A DNA stretch of 64,000 bases from Symsagittifera roscoffensis (GCF_963678635.1 NC_087064.1:28624189-28688188), one strand, 5' to 3'. Counted from the stretch's first letter, positions 9,950-21,756 are shown. The notes: generated from the letters alone by a model not told the origin. Numbers and translations are program-made.

Positions 9950-11076
9950 TCATGGTTTTCCTAGCAATTGATGGCGGTTCATCTTGCTCATAACATTTTT
10001 CAGAGCTATGTCTATTGCTTCTTTCTGTGGAATATTTGTATACAAACTCTTCACATCTAGAGATATCAAATTTTCATTGGGCTGAAGATTAGTGCACTCT
10101 AAGATATCTCTCGCATTTAGTGAGCTGGTTTCGATGTTTGCGCCCTCAGTTTTTTCAAAAAATTTTGCAAGAACCTTGTTCAAGTTATAATAAGAGCTAC
10201 CAGGCAAGGAGAGGACCGGTCTTAATGGGTTATTCACTTTATTCACTTTCGCCAACCCATAAAGCCTGGCGGTTTGTCCCCAGTGGGCCTCATCCGTGTG
10301 TAGAGATTTTCACTTATTTCATCTTTTTTCCTCATAGCCAACAACTCCTTATTGATGTCTCTTTCTATCTTCAAAACAATCGCATCACTTGTTCTTTTAC
10401 TTTTGCTGTATTGATTTGAATCTAATGTATCCGACTTGTTCTCGTAGGTGTCCTTCCTCATTGCACAAAAACCCACGCCATTGTCATACGGTACTGCAAC
10501 TAATTCCTTACTCTTCAGGTACGTTCGGGCCTTCTGAATGCCTTTGTCAGATGGTGTTTGTTTCACCCTTTTGGCATAGGCTTTTGCCACAGCATCGATC
10601 TCACAATAGGCCTCCCCGGGGACTTTACGATTTTTGAGATCCGATAGAAAGGTGTCAATGTCGGCGAGAAAGTGTGTCTCATTAAATTTATCCCTGAGGG
10701 GATGTTTCGGCTCTAATGCCAACCCTTGTTCTACCCAATTTGGTAATTCAACATCATCAAGAGCTCTTACCGAACCCTCACCTTGCTTCACTAGAGGTCG
10801 GTCTTGCCTTTGTGATAGTTTCATTAGCCTATTCTGATGGGTCTCTTCGACTTTTGTTGTTTGTCTTTGTCCACTAAGACTTAAGTATTTAATTACCGAA
10901 GGCCAAAATTTCTCATTTACACCCCTCTGTACTGCGCCTCTCGTCCTTTCTTTTTTGACTTCAACTTTTTTCTCATCTGTCCTTGCCTTGTTCATCTCCA
11001 TTCTCACAAGTTTAGTCTGAAAACTGTGTACCGCTTGGTTCAAAAACACCACATTTTCCGGTACCCTGAACCTCAA
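9950..11076 (-). pseudogene. PLE copy B ORF2, N-terminal region and RT palm
   Basis: A 277-codon frame (11076-10243) matches the copy A N-terminal region. A 101-codon frame (10255-9950) covers NNPLRPVLSLPGSSYYNL, motif A ISLDVKSLYTNIP and the following helix EAIDIALKNVMSKMNRH. The frames overlap at the shared frameshift. Copy B has no stop after motif A, unlike copy A. Confidence 0.8.
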
Positions 11077-11367
11077 AAATCAGGTATCATGTCATTTTCT
11101 AGACAAAATTTCAAAAATTTAACACGTTGGTGACAGTTGATAAATTTAACATATATGGACGCATAATCACGGACTAATTTTCCATATGAGTTTGGTTTTT
11201 AAAGTCCAAATCAAGATTGGAGGTGGGAGTACAACTGTGCTCATTGGTTTGCAGGCCACGAGGAATGAACCTCACGTGACACAAAGCAACACAAATAACA
11301 CAAGTTTAACTCACCCTCTCCATTGAAGCCTCCTCGTCAGTCGGACCAACAGTTTCCTCGCCTCTGT

Positions 11368-11958
11368 TCACCAGTCTTCTTTTCTGCGCCCTCCTTCTCG
11401 ATTGAGATTTCTTTTCGTGTTTGAACGAAGCTTGGACAAAACAGCTGGCAGGTTGTCTTGATGTTCGAACACAATCCGCAGAGACTTTAGCTCCAGCTGG
11501 ACGTCCTGGTGCAGTGCCTGATATTCGTTGACCAGCTCCGTTCTTCTCTTCCTCTTTGAAATGAGACACTTCGTAATAGGAATGACAAGAATACCCGAGC
11601 TGATCAGCTGGTTCCTGATATCCGGTGTACCGTTTCTCTGACAGTATACAATTGAGCTGATAATTGTCAGTGTCTTCAGGATTTCTGTCAATTCCTCTGC
11701 AATGCAAGCTCTGTAATTGTTTGTGCGGTGGCTGTTGATAGAATTATTGATGATGTCGTGCCACACAACCACTTGACGTTTTTCTGCTAGAGTTGCCCTG
11801 CAGAGTAGGCTTGCGAGGCTCATCTGTGGATTCGTGGTGTACGGGTTTAAAAAAAGTCCCAGAATAGCCAAAATTTTGGACAGAAATTGTTCCTTTTCCG
11901 GGTTGCTAAGTTGTTCCAGGCTGTGGTAGAGGGAGCTAGCCGCTACAATGTAGACCAT
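11368..11958 (-). CDS. PLE copy B ORF1, open (196 aa)
   Basis: This is the best preserved ORF1. It starts MVYIVAASSLYHSLEQL, an amphipathic N-terminus, followed by a hydrophobic AILGLFLNP. A central WHDIINNSINSHRTNN and a SIVYCQRNGTPDIRNQL segment come next, then a charged helical region and a KR-rich tail. It probably served the retroelement (RNA binding or packaging is a guess). No catalytic motif is obvious. A GGGTGAGT splice-donor-like site follows at about 11312 (minus) and is kept in copies A, C and D, which hints at an intron between ORF1 and ORF2. Confidence 0.55.
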   Translation of the reverse strand: MVYIVAASSLYHSLEQLSNPEKEQFLSKILAILGLFLNPYTTNPQMSLASLLCRATLAEKRQVVVWHDIINNSINSHRTNNYRACIAEELTEILKTLTIISSIVYCQRNGTPDIRNQLISSGILVIPITKCLISKRKRRTELVNEYQALHQDVQLELKSLRIVFEHQDNLPAVLSKLRSNTKRNLNREGGRRKEDW

Positions 11959-11989
11959 TTCAATTCTAACATGGTAAAATATTAAAAGA

Positions 11990-12602
11990 GTTTTCCTCTA
12001 AAAAACTTCTCCGCTAAAACAAGGGAAAAAAATTTAAATTAGGTCTCCTTGTAGGAGAGACTGTAATTGAGAATTTTCTCAACGCCGTAGGGTTTCAAAT
12101 TTTTTCATCTTAAAATTTTGAGAATGAGTTAAAAATGTAAATTCAAACAAACGTTTTAGCACACGTTTGTGCATCTTCAGGTTTTAAAATTTTTAAACTA
12201 TCTGTACAAATTGATCACAGATTATAACATCATACACATCATTATTTCGAAATTTAAAAACTTCAACCAATCAAAACGTTACAAATATTATAAGAAATTT
12301 AAAATGTGAATTCAAACTTTTCGCACATTCTGTGCATAATCAGGATTAAAATTTTTTACAATATTTACAAAACGATCAAAGATCTGCAAAATGAGAAACG
12401 TGACTGAAAAGGCTCTAAAACTTTTTAACCAATCAAATTTGAACAACTGTAATTGCATAATATAATTACGTAATCATGAATCACATTTTCCTGTAAATTT
12501 TTGAGATTTTTTAGTTTTTTTTTTGGTTATAAAATTTCGATTTGGGAACATTTTTGATTCTGACATGTCAGTTTTTTAACTTTTAGCCATGTGATACATA
12601 GA
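11990..12602 (-). repeat. Two adjoining PLE flanks with ribozyme-like cores
   Basis: Positions 11990-12280 match the copy A flank, with its core at 12180-12152 (minus). Positions 12281-12602 are a different flank that precedes the PLE-3 coding tail. Its core at 12343-12317 (minus) reads CTGATTA, a perfect 5-bp stem GCACA/TGTGC with a GAA loop, then GAAAAG. The sister copy at 19404-19379 reads CTGATGA, the hammerhead consensus. Confidence 0.5.
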
Positions 12603-12780
12603 TTATAACTTTAGTGTTAATTCCCGGCTCCTGAATTCATCGCGTGTGTTGAATTTCGGCCTCTCCCTCCAAATATGCAAAGCCTCTAGTGTCAGTTGCG
12701 TATGAGTGTTGGCTGTTTGGTCTATAATCTCTGACTTCAGCTCAGCAGTACCGCCTACGTCCTTAGTGCCGCCTACCTCT
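12603..12780 (-). pseudogene. PLE-3 ORF2 C-terminal fragment, copy 1
   Basis: The frame ends LTLEALHIWRERPKFNTRD, then SRELTLKL and a stop, close to the end of copy A's nuclease. The upstream part is cut off at a short CCGCCTAC-containing duplication (about 12751-12778). The same fragment with the same cut recurs at 16441-16620 and 19681-19860. Confidence 0.65.
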
Positions 12781-12831
12781 TTTCTGTAATTTACAAAAAT
12801 TACTGAAATTATGTAACAACTATTATGTAAC

Positions 12832-13135
12832 AAAAATAGTCCAGAATCGAACTATTGACACTACGGCTCTGTAATTGTTTTCCTAAAACTGTTTTCCTAA
12901 AACTGTACAGATAGTTTAGAAGTTTTAAAACCTGAAGATGCACAAAAATGTGAGAAAACGTTTGTTTGAATTAACAATTTTAATACATTTTTTTTCCTGA
13001 TATGTGTTCCTTTTAGTCCGGATCTAGAGAATTGTTTTCAATTGTTTCTCTGGCATCTTTAGTACTGGTTTCTATAATGGCTGCAACAATATTGTCAAAC
13101 AACTTCGCAAGCGTTTTGAATCTGAAATACCCAAT
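12832..13135. mobile_element. Inverted PLE flank plus PLE-2 RT scrap
   Basis: Positions 12832-13010 are the inverted flank with a plus-strand core at 12932-12963: CTGAAGA, a CACA/TGTG stem, GAAAACG. Positions 13014-13130 match the PLE-2 region just upstream of motif A. Both are short and non-coding. Confidence 0.5.
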
Positions 13136-13192
13136 TACAGCCTTTTTGTTCTTTGATGTGTCTCCGGAGGTTGGGACCGGGCATTCAGGTTC

Positions 13193-14016
13193 AAAATTAA
13201 CCCATCAAGTCAAAATTAATAAGCCAAAACAATTTATGCAAAAGGCCTCCCCGGGGAATTTAACTAAAAAAAAACGAAATTAAGAGTAATAGTATAGGCT
13301 GGAGGACAAATGTTCCAGGGTTTTCACCTCTCAGTTTTCATCTGGCATGAAATTGAGTTTTATACCGATAAAACTCAATTTCATGACAGATGAAAACTGA
13401 GGGGTGAAAGATCTGGAACACTTGTCCTCTAGCCTATACTATTACACTTAATTTCGTTTTTTTTTGGTTAAAACCTTTTGCATAAATTGTTTTGGCTTAT
13501 TATTTTTGACTTGATGTGTTAATTTTGCGTCGTTTGAAAAAAACCATAGCTTTTTGTTCTTTGATGTGTCTCCGGAGGTTGGGACCGGGCGTTCAGGTTT
13601 AGATTATAAGAATTTTTCTCACCAGAACGGGTTAACCCGGCTTAATTGCCGCTCGATAAATGTTCAGAAGTTTCGACGATTGTGGTTGTGGGCTATTTTT
13701 CATTTATAAGGAAAGAACATTTTATCTGTTTGGTTGCTTGCAATGTTATGTTTGTGTTTTCCTAAATGGGCAGAAAACAATTTTGAATCAATTTTTTCTT
13801 CACATAGTGAAATGGTCGTGATGGGTGATGGTGAGATGGGAATGGTATTCGGAAATTGGATGGGGTTTACTGTGCACTTATGGCAAAGTATGGTGGAAAG
13901 AATTTAGATTTATCTTAGCTACGTACATTTTGAAAATATATAGATTAAACTACATAAAAATTATACACTGCTTGTTTTTGTGTCATTTGTATGATTGTAA
14001 CACACAAACGAGAAAT
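13193..14016. repeat. 0.7 kb non-coding repeat, copy 2, with long inverted repeat
   Basis: The right part (13367-14016) is the 0.7 kb repeat. To its left, 13193-13362 is its reverse complement, making an imperfect palindrome with arms of about 160 bp and a spacer of a few bases centred near 13365. The left arm contains a foreign patch (about 13245-13260, GGCCTCCCCGGGGA) that also occurs in the PLE ORF2 at 10608-10621. The right end abuts PLE copy C at about 14016. Confidence 0.75.
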
Positions 14017-15958
14017 GGCGGTTCATCTTGCTCATAAAATTTTTCAGAGCTATGTCTATTGCTTCTTTCTGTGGAACATTTGTGTAAAAACTCTTCACAT
14101 CTAGAGATAACAAATTTTCATTGGGCTGAAGACTAGTGCTCTCTAAGATATCTCTCGCATTTAGTGAGCTGGTTTCGATGTTTGCGCCCTCAGTTTTCTC
14201 AAAAAATTTTGCAAGAACCTTGTTCAAGTTATAATAAGAGCTACCAGGCAAGGAGAGGACCGGTCTTAATGGGTTATTCACTTTATGCACTTTCGCCAAC
14301 CCATAAAGCCTGGCGGTTTGTCCCCAGTGGACCTCATCCTTGTGTAGAGATTCTCACTTATTTCATCTTTTTTCCTCATAGCCAACAACTCCTTATTGAT
14401 GTCTCTTTCTATCTTCAAAACAATCGCATCACTTGTTCCTTTACTTTTGCTGATATGATTTGAATCTAATGTATCCGACTTGTTCTCTTAGGTGTTCTTC
14501 CTCATTACCCAAAAACCCACGCCATTGTCATACGGTACCGCAACTAATTCATTACTCTTCAGGTACTTTCGGGCCGTCTCAACGCCTTTGTCAGATGGTG
14601 TTTGTTTCACCCTTTTGGCATAGGCTTTTGCCACAGCTTCGATCTCACAAAAGGCCTCCCTGGGGACTTTACGATTTTGAGATCCAATAGAAAGATGTTA
14701 ATGTCGGCGAGAAAGTGTGTCTCATTAAATTTATCCCTGAGGGGATGTTTCGGCTCTAATGCCAACACTTGTTCTACCCAATTTGGTAATTCAACATCAT
14801 CAAGAGCTCTTACCGAACCCTCACCTTGCTTCACTAGAGGTCGGTTTTGCCTTTGTGATAGTTTTATTAGCCTATTCTGATGGGTCTTTTTGACTTTTGT
14901 TGTTTGTCTTTGTCCCCTAAGACTTCAGTATTTAATTACCGAAGGCCAAAACTTCTCATTTACACCCCTCTTTACTGTGCCTCTCGCCCTTTCTTTTTTG
15001 ACTTCAACGTTTTTCTCATCTGTCCTTGCCCTGTTCATCTCCATTCTCACAAGTTAAGTCTGAAAACTGTGTACCGCTTGGTTCAAAAACACCACATTTT
15101 CCGGTACCCTGAACATCAAAAAATCAGGTATCATGTCGTTTTCTAGACAAACTCTCAAAAATTTAACACGTTGGTGACATTTGATAAATTTAACATATAT
15201 GGATGCTAAATTCAAGATTGGAGGTGGAGTACAACTGTGCTCATTGGTTTGCAGACCACGAGGAATGAACCTCACGTGACACAAAGCAACACAAGTAACA
15301 CAAGTTTAACTCACCCTCTCCGTTGAAGCCTCCTCGTCAGTCGGACCAACAGTTTCCTCGCCTCTGTTTACCAGTCTTCTTTTCTGCGCCTTCCTTCTCG
15401 ATTGAGATTTTTTTTCGTGTTTGAACGAAGCTTGGACAAAACAGCTGGCAGGTTTTCTTAGTGTTCGAACACAATCCGCAAAGACTTTAGCTCCAGCTGG
15501 ACGTCCTGGTGCAGTGCCTGATATTCGTTGACCAGCTCCGTTCTTCTCATCCTCTTTGAAATGAGACACTTCGTAATAGGAATGACAAGAATACCCGAGC
15601 TGATCAGCTGGTTCCTGATATCCGGTGTACCGTTTCTCTGACAGTATACAATTGAGCTGATAATTGTCAGTGTCTTCAGGATTTCTGTCAATTCCTCTGC
15701 AATGCAAGCTCTGTAATTGTTTGTGCGGTGGCTGTTGATAGAATTATTGATGATGTCGTGCCACACAACCACTTGATATTTTTCTGCTAGAGGTGCCCTG
15801 CAGAGTAGGCTTGCGAGGTTCTTCTGTGGATTCGTGGTGTTCGGGTTTAAAAAAAGTCCCAAAATAGCCAAAATTTTGGGCAGAAATTGTTCCTTTTCCG
15901 GGTTGCTAAGTTGTTCCAAGCTGTGGTAGAGGGAGCTAGCCGTTACAATGTAGACCAT
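14017..15958 (-). mobile_element. Penelope-like retroelement copy C (3' truncated)
   Basis: ORF1 starts at 15958 and is stopped after VFEH at 15458. The ORF2 N-terminal region is in fragments (15284-15054, 14834-14607) and the RT palm frame 14299-13961 keeps NNPLRPVLS and SLDVKSFYTNVP. Everything downstream of the helix after motif A is gone, replaced by the 0.7 kb repeat. It shares the frameshift before LAKVHK with copies A and B. Confidence 0.8.
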
Positions 15959-15999
15959 TTCAATTCTAACATGGTAAAATATTAAAAGAGTTTTCCTCT

Positions 16000-17000
16000 A
16001 AAAAATTTCTCCGCTAAAACAAGGGAAAAAAATTTAAATTAGAACTCCTTGTAGGAGAGACTGTAATTGAGAATTTGCTCAACGCCGTACCGTAGGGTTT
16101 CAAATTTTTTAATCTTAATATTTTGAGAATCAGTTAAAATTGTATATTCAAACAAACGTTTTAGCAGGATTAAAAATTCTTACAATATTTACAAAACGAT
16201 CAAAGATCTGAAAAACGAGAAACGTGACTGAAAAGGCTCTAAAACTTTCTAACCAATCAAATTTGTACAACTGTAATTGCATAATATAATTACGTAATCA
16301 TGAATCACATTTTCCTGTAAATTTCTGAGATTTTTTAGATTTTTTTTTTTGGTTATAGAATTTCGATTTGAGAAGAGTTTTGATTCTGACATGTCAGTTT
16401 TTTAACTTTTAGCCATGTTATACATAGACTATAATTTTTATCGTTAATTCCTGGCTCCTGAATTCATCGCGTGTGTTGATCTTCGGCCTCTCCCTCCAAA
16501 TATGCAAAACCTCTGGTGTCAGTAGCTTATGAGTGTTGGCTGTTTGGTCTATAATCTCTGACTTCAGCTCAGCAGTACCGCCTACCTCCTTAGTACCACC
16601 TACCTCCTTTCAGTAATTTACAAATTTTACTGAAATTATGTAACAACTATTATATAACACTTTTAAACATTTTGTCACAAATTTCTGGGAGTTTTCACCT
16701 TTTTTGTTTTTACAATTTCGTTTTGTCGCTAATTTTCATGCTAACATGTGAGTTTTTTCAAAATTGTTTCTTTTTTTAGCCAGAATTTTTCGATTCTGGA
16801 ACTATAGCCTTAGTATCAAAAATTCCAGAATTGAATTATTGACACTAAGGCTCTGTAATTGTTTTCCTAAAACTGTTTTCCTAAAACTGTTTCCCTAAAG
16901 TTGTACGGATAATTCAGAATTTTTAAAACCTGAAGATGCACAAAAACGTTTGTTTGAATTTACAATTTTAATGCATTCTTTCCTGAGATGTATTGCTTTT
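16000..17000. repeat. PLE flanks and PLE-3 tail, copy 2
   Basis: Positions 16000-16165 are the copy-A-type flank. A deletion at about 16160 has removed both ribozyme-like cores. Positions 16166-16440 are the PLE-3 flank, 16441-16620 the PLE-3 nuclease tail, and 16630-17000 two flanks in opposite orientation. The plus-strand core at 16930 has lost stem II. Confidence 0.6.
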
Positions 17001-17444
17001 AGTGTTAAATGTTTATTTGGTTGTTTGACCTATCTATAATTTCTCAAGATCTGCGCTTTTTCTATCAAGACTGCATTGCTGAACGTGAAGGCCTACTGGT
17101 GAGTCTGCAATCTAATGTCCCTCAACTCTAGTGGTCAAACTTCGAACAGTTTGTCCGACATAGATGGAATTGCATCCACTAGATGACAATTTAGAAACCA
17201 CTCTTGACATGAGGTCAAAATAAAATGCTGACTTCAGCGATGATCAATATGGTTCTAGTTTTCTTGTGGTGGAAACCACTTGAGCGTTAGTTAAATTTCG
17301 TAACCTGCTTACAAAATATTGGCTTTGGTTATCTCAATATTGCACCATCAGTATTGGGGGCTTCACATCCTTTGGTGATTGAGTTGACAAACTCCTCTCA
17401 CTATGCAGGGCTTGCTCTTATTCTTGATGATTTTGCACAGGGCG
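17000..17444 (-). mobile_element. PLE-2 fragment, copy 2 (truncated)
   Basis: Close to 7430-7870, including the GIY-YIG part (about 17190-17100). It stops abruptly at 17444, where the second tandem unit begins inside PLE copy D. Confidence 0.7.
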
Positions 17445-19020
17445 TCACTTGTTCCTTTATTTTGCTGATATGATTTGAATCTAATGTATCCGACTTGTTC
17501 TCTTAGGTGTTCTTCCTCATTACACAAAAACCCACGCCATTGTCATACGGTACCGCAACTAATTCATTACTCTTCAGGTACTTTCGGGCCGTCTCAACGC
17601 CTTTGTCAGATGGTGTTTGTTTCACCCTTTTGGCATAGGCTTTTGCCACAGCTTCGATCTCACAAAAGGCCTCCCCGGGGACTTTACGATTTTGAGATCC
17701 AATAGAAAGATGTCAATGTCGGCGAGAAAGTGTGTCTCATTAAATTTATCCCTGAGGGGATGTTTCGGCTCTAATGCCAACACTTGTTCTACCCAATTTG
17801 GTAATTCAACATCATCAAGAGCTCTTACCGAACCCTCACCTTGCTTCACTAGAGGTCGGTTTTGCCTTTGTGATAGTTTCATTAGCCTATTCTGATGGGT
17901 CTTTTTGACTTTTGTTGTTTGTCTTTGTCCCCTAAGACTTCAGTATTTAATTACCGAAGGCCAAAACTTCTCATTTACACCCCTCTTTACTGCGCCTCTC
18001 GCCCTTTCTTTTTTGACTTCAACGTTTTTCTCATCTGTCCTTGCCCTGTTCATCTCCATTCTCACAAGTTAAGTCTGAAAACTGTGTACCGCTTGGTTCA
18101 AAAACACCACATTTTCCGGTACCCTGAACATCAAAAAATCAGGTATCATGTCGTTTTCTAGACAAACTCTCAAAAATTTAACACGTTGGTGACAGTTGAT
18201 AAATTTAACATATATGGATGCATAATCACGGACTAATTTTCCACATGAGTTTGGTTTTTAAAGACCAAATCAAGATTGGAGGTGGAGTACAACTGTGCTC
18301 ATTGGTTTGCAGACCACGAGGAATGAACCATACGTGACACAAAGCAACACAAATAGCACAAGTTTAACTCACCCTCTCCATTGAAGCCTCCTCGTCAGTC
18401 GGACCAACAGTTTCCTCGCCTCTGTTCACCAGTCTTCTTTTCTGCGCCCTCCTTCTCGATTGAGATTTCTTTTTGTGTTTGAACGAAGCTTGGACAAAAC
18501 AGCTGGCAGGTTGTCTTAGTGTTCGAACACAATCCGCAAAGACTTTAGCTCCAGCTGGACGTCCTGGTGCAGTGCCTGATATTCGTTGACCAGCTCCGTT
18601 CTTCTCTTCCTCTTTGAAATGAGACACTTCGTAATAGGAATGACAAGAATACCCGAGCTGATCAGCTGGTTCCTGATATCCGGTGTACCGTTTCTCTGAC
18701 AGTATACAATTGAGCTGATAATTGTCAGTGTCTTCAGGATTTCTGTCAATTCCTCTGCAATGCAAGCTCTGTAATTGTTTGTGCGGTGGCTGTTGATAGA
18801 ATTATTGATGATGTCGTGCCACAAAACCACTTGATGTTTTTCTGCTAGAGGTGCCCTGCAGAGTAGGCTTGCGAGGTTCTTCTGTGGATTCGTGGTGTTC
18901 GGGTTTAAAAAAAGTCCCAAAATAGCCAAAATTTTGGGCAGAAATTGTTCCTTTTCCGGGTTGCTAAGTTGTTACAGGCTGTGGTAGAGGGAGCTAGCCG
19001 CTACAATGTAGACCATTTCA
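17445..19020 (-). mobile_element. Penelope-like retroelement copy D (5' part only)
   Basis: Contains ORF1 (about 19012-18516, with TGT, meaning leucine-to-cysteine-type drift, and a stop after VFEH as in copy C) and a broken ORF2 N-terminal region (17882-17622). The RT and nuclease are absent because the tandem junction lies at 17445. It is the second-unit partner of copy C. Confidence 0.75.
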
Positions 19021-19129
19021 ATTCTAACATGGTAAAATATTAAAAGAGTTTTCCTATAAAAAATTTCTCCGCCAAAACAAGGGAAAAAAATTTAAATTAG
19101 GTCTCCTTGTAGGAGAGACTGTAATTGAA

Positions 19130-20240
19130 AATTTGCTCAACGCCGTAGGGTTTCAAATTTTTTAATCTTAATATTTTGAGAATCAGTTAAAATTGTAAAT
19201 TCAAACAAACGTTTTAGCACACGTTTGTGCATCTTCAGGTTTTAAAAATTCTAAACTATCTGTACAAATTGATCACAGATCATAAAAAGTGTCATACACA
19301 TCATTATTTTGAAATTTAAAAAATTCAACCAATTAGTACTTTAAAAAAATTTTGAGAAATTTAAAATGTTAATTCAAACGTTTTCACATTCTGTGCATCA
19401 TCAGGATTAAAAATTCTTACAATATTTACAAAACGATCAAAGATCTGAAAAACGAGAAACGTGACTGAAAAGGCTCTAAAACTTTCTAACCAATCAAATT
19501 TGTACAACTGTAATTGCATAATATAATTACGTAATCATGAATCACTTTTTCCTGTAAATTTCTGAGATTTTTTAGATTTTTTTTTTTTTTTGGTTATAGA
19601 ATTTCGATTTGAGAAGAGTTTTGATTCTGACATGTCAGTTTTTTAACTTTTAGCCATGTTATACATAGACTATAATTTTTATCGTTAATTCCTGGCTCCT
19701 GAATTCATCGCGTGTGTTGATCTTCGGCCTCTCCCTCCAAATATGCAAAACCTCTGGTGTCAGTAGCTTATGAGTGTTGGCTGTTTGGTCTATAATCTCT
19801 GACTTCAGCTCAGCAGTACCGCCTACCTCCTTAGTACCACCTACCTCCTTTCAGTAATTTACAAATTTTACTGAAATTATGTAACAACTATTATATAACA
19901 CTTTTAAACATTTTGTCACAAATTTCTGGGAGTTTTCACCTTTTTTGTTTTTACAATTTCGTTTTGTCGCTAATTTTCATGCTAACATGTGAGTTTTTTC
20001 AAAATTGTTTCTTTTTTTAGCCAGAATTTTTCGATTCTGGAACTATAGCCTTAGTATCAAAAATTCCAGAATTGAATTATTGACACTAAGGCTCTGTAAT
20101 TGTTTTCCTAAAACTGTTTTCCTAAAACTGTTTCCCTAAAGTTGTACGGATAATTCAGAATTTTTAAAACCTGAAGATGCACAAAAACGTTTGTTTGAAT
20201 TTACAATTTTAATGCATTCTTTCCTGAGATGTATTGCTTT
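19130..20240. repeat. PLE flanks and PLE-3 tail, copy 3
   Basis: The order is copy-A-type flank (19130-19335), PLE-3 flank (19336-19680), PLE-3 nuclease tail (19681-19860), then paired inverted flanks (19860-20240). The core at 19404-19379 (minus) reads CTGATGA, a short stem, GAAAACG. It is the closest match to the CUGANGA...GAAA hammerhead order, although stem II is weakened here. Confidence 0.55.
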
Positions 20241-21002
20241 TAGTGTTAAATGTTTATTTGGTTGTTTGACCTATCTATAATTTCTCAAGATCTGCGCTTT
20301 TTCTATCAAGACTGCATTGCTGAAGGTGAAGGCCTACTGGTGAGTCTGCAATCTAATGTCCCTCAACTCTAGTGGTCAAACTTCGAACAGTTTGTCCGAC
20401 ATAGATGGAATTGCATCCACTAGATGACAATTTATAAACCATTCTTGACATGAGGTCAAAATAAAATGCTGACTTCAGTGATGATCAACTTGGTTCTAGT
20501 TTTCTTGTGGTGGAAACCACTTGAGCGTTAGTTAAATTTCGTAACCTGCTTGCAAAATATTGGCTTTGGTTACCTCATTATTACACGATCAGCATTGGGG
20601 GCTTCACATCCTTTGGTGATTGAGTTGACGAACTCCTCTCACTATGCAGGGCTGGCTCTTATTCTTGATAATTTTGCACGGCGCCTGCCTCACCTTTGCG
20701 GAGCAATTTTCAGAGTACTGATTTGTCAGCCATTGCGCTTTATTAGCTTCCATAGCCTTTTCAAATTGCCCTTTGACTTTTGGGAGGAGACTCCTGGCTG
20801 TACAGATTATATTAGGCAATTTCAATTGCTTTCTTCAGAGGAACATCAGTGTACAAACTTTTCACTTTAAAAAATATTCTTGTTACATTCGGATCTAGAG
20901 AAATGTTTTCAATTGTTTCTCTGGCATCTTTAGTACTGGTTTCTATAATGGCTCCATCGATATTGTCAAAAAACTTCGCAAGTGTTTTGAATCTGAAATA
21001 CC
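20240..21002 (-). mobile_element. PLE-2 fragment, copy 3
   Basis: Matches 7430-8190 through GIY-YIG, the thumb-like AMEANKAQWLTNQYSE and the region around motif A, with the same internal deletion joint. A further small deletion has fused the frame around 20690. It runs directly into the third 0.7 kb repeat. Confidence 0.7.
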
Positions 21003-21735
21003 CTGATAAAACTCAATTTCATGCCAGATGAAAACAGGGGTGAAAACCCTGGAACACTTGTCCTCTAGCCTATACTATAACTCTTAATTTCGTTTTTTTT
21101 TTGGTTAAAACCTTTTGCACAAATTGTTTTGGCTTATTATTTTGACTTGATGGGTTAATTTTGCGTCGTTTGAAAAGAACCATAGCTTTTTGTTCTTTGA
21201 TGTGTCTCCGGAGGTTGGGACCGGGCGTTCAGGTTTAGAGTGTTAAACTTTTTCTCACCAGAATGGGTTAACCTGGCCGAATTGCCGCTCGATAAATGGT
21301 TCAGAAGACTCGACGATTGTGGTTGTGGGCGTTTTTTCATTTATAAGGAAAAAACATTTTATCTGTTTGGTCGATTGCAATGTTATGTTTGTGTTTTCCT
21401 AAAACTGGCAGAAAACAATTTTGAATCAATTTTTTCTTCACGTAGTGAAATAGTCGTGCACAATGATGGGAATGGTATTCGGAAATTGGATGGGGTTTAC
21501 TGTGCACTTATGGTAAAGTATGTTGGAAAGAATTTAGATTTATCTTATCTACGTACATTCTGGGAATATATATTATAAACTACATAAAAATTATACACTG
21601 CCTGTTTTTGTGTCATTTGTATGATTGTAACACACGAACGGGAAATTCAGTGTTTTTGTAAAAATGCGCTTTTCCCAATAGTAACAAGGACGGCCAGTCA
21701 GGGTGCAAGTAGCACAGAATGATCCGACAATAGTT
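21002..21735. repeat. 0.7 kb non-coding repeat, copy 3
   Basis: Matches 8190-8880 over its length, ending in the GGCCAGTCAGGGTGCAAGTA block at about 21692. As at 8.2 kb, it directly follows a PLE-2 fragment, so PLE-2 plus this repeat has been copied as one block. Confidence 0.75.
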
Positions 21736-21756
21736 TTAAAAAGTCCTAAATTTTTT

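Larger units (their letters stand above)
8893..11958 (-). mobile_element. Penelope-like retroelement copy B (3' truncated)
   Basis: The layout is that of copy A: ORF1 (11958-11368, 196 codons, open), ORF2 N-terminal region (11076-10243), RT motif A (10255-9950), GLAMG motif, decayed PHD finger (about 9790-9624), YVDD and thumb (9623-9000), and the start of GIY-YIG. The nuclease stops at VVYSLECCGC, where the 0.7 kb repeat begins. It shares with copy A the one-base gap before LAKV.K. It keeps TGG where copy A has TGA after the GLAMG motif, but has TAA three codons later, where copy A keeps TAC. Their lesions are therefore largely independent. Confidence 0.85.
14429..17444. repeat. Tandem duplication, unit 1 (about 3.0 kb)
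   Basis: Unit 1 and unit 2 (17445 to about 20684) have the same content in the same order: 5' part of a PLE, flanks, PLE-3 tail, inverted flank, PLE-2 fragment. The offset grows from 3015 to 3241 bases, mainly because unit 1 lacks about 170 bp at 16160. Long stretches look almost identical by eye, implying a recent event. Confidence 0.85.
17445..20684. repeat. Tandem duplication, unit 2 (about 3.24 kb)
   Basis: Partner of 14429-17444. It keeps the about 170-bp flank segment with two ribozyme-like cores (19210-19238 and 19379-19404, minus) that unit 1 has lost. The PLE-2 part then continues past the duplication end into the 0.7 kb repeat. Confidence 0.85.

Noticed and set aside
12300-20100. 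CRISPR-like array from the repeated short phrases
   Set aside because: The repeats are whole PLE flanks and duplicated blocks with no regular spacer pattern, and the DNA is eukaryotic.
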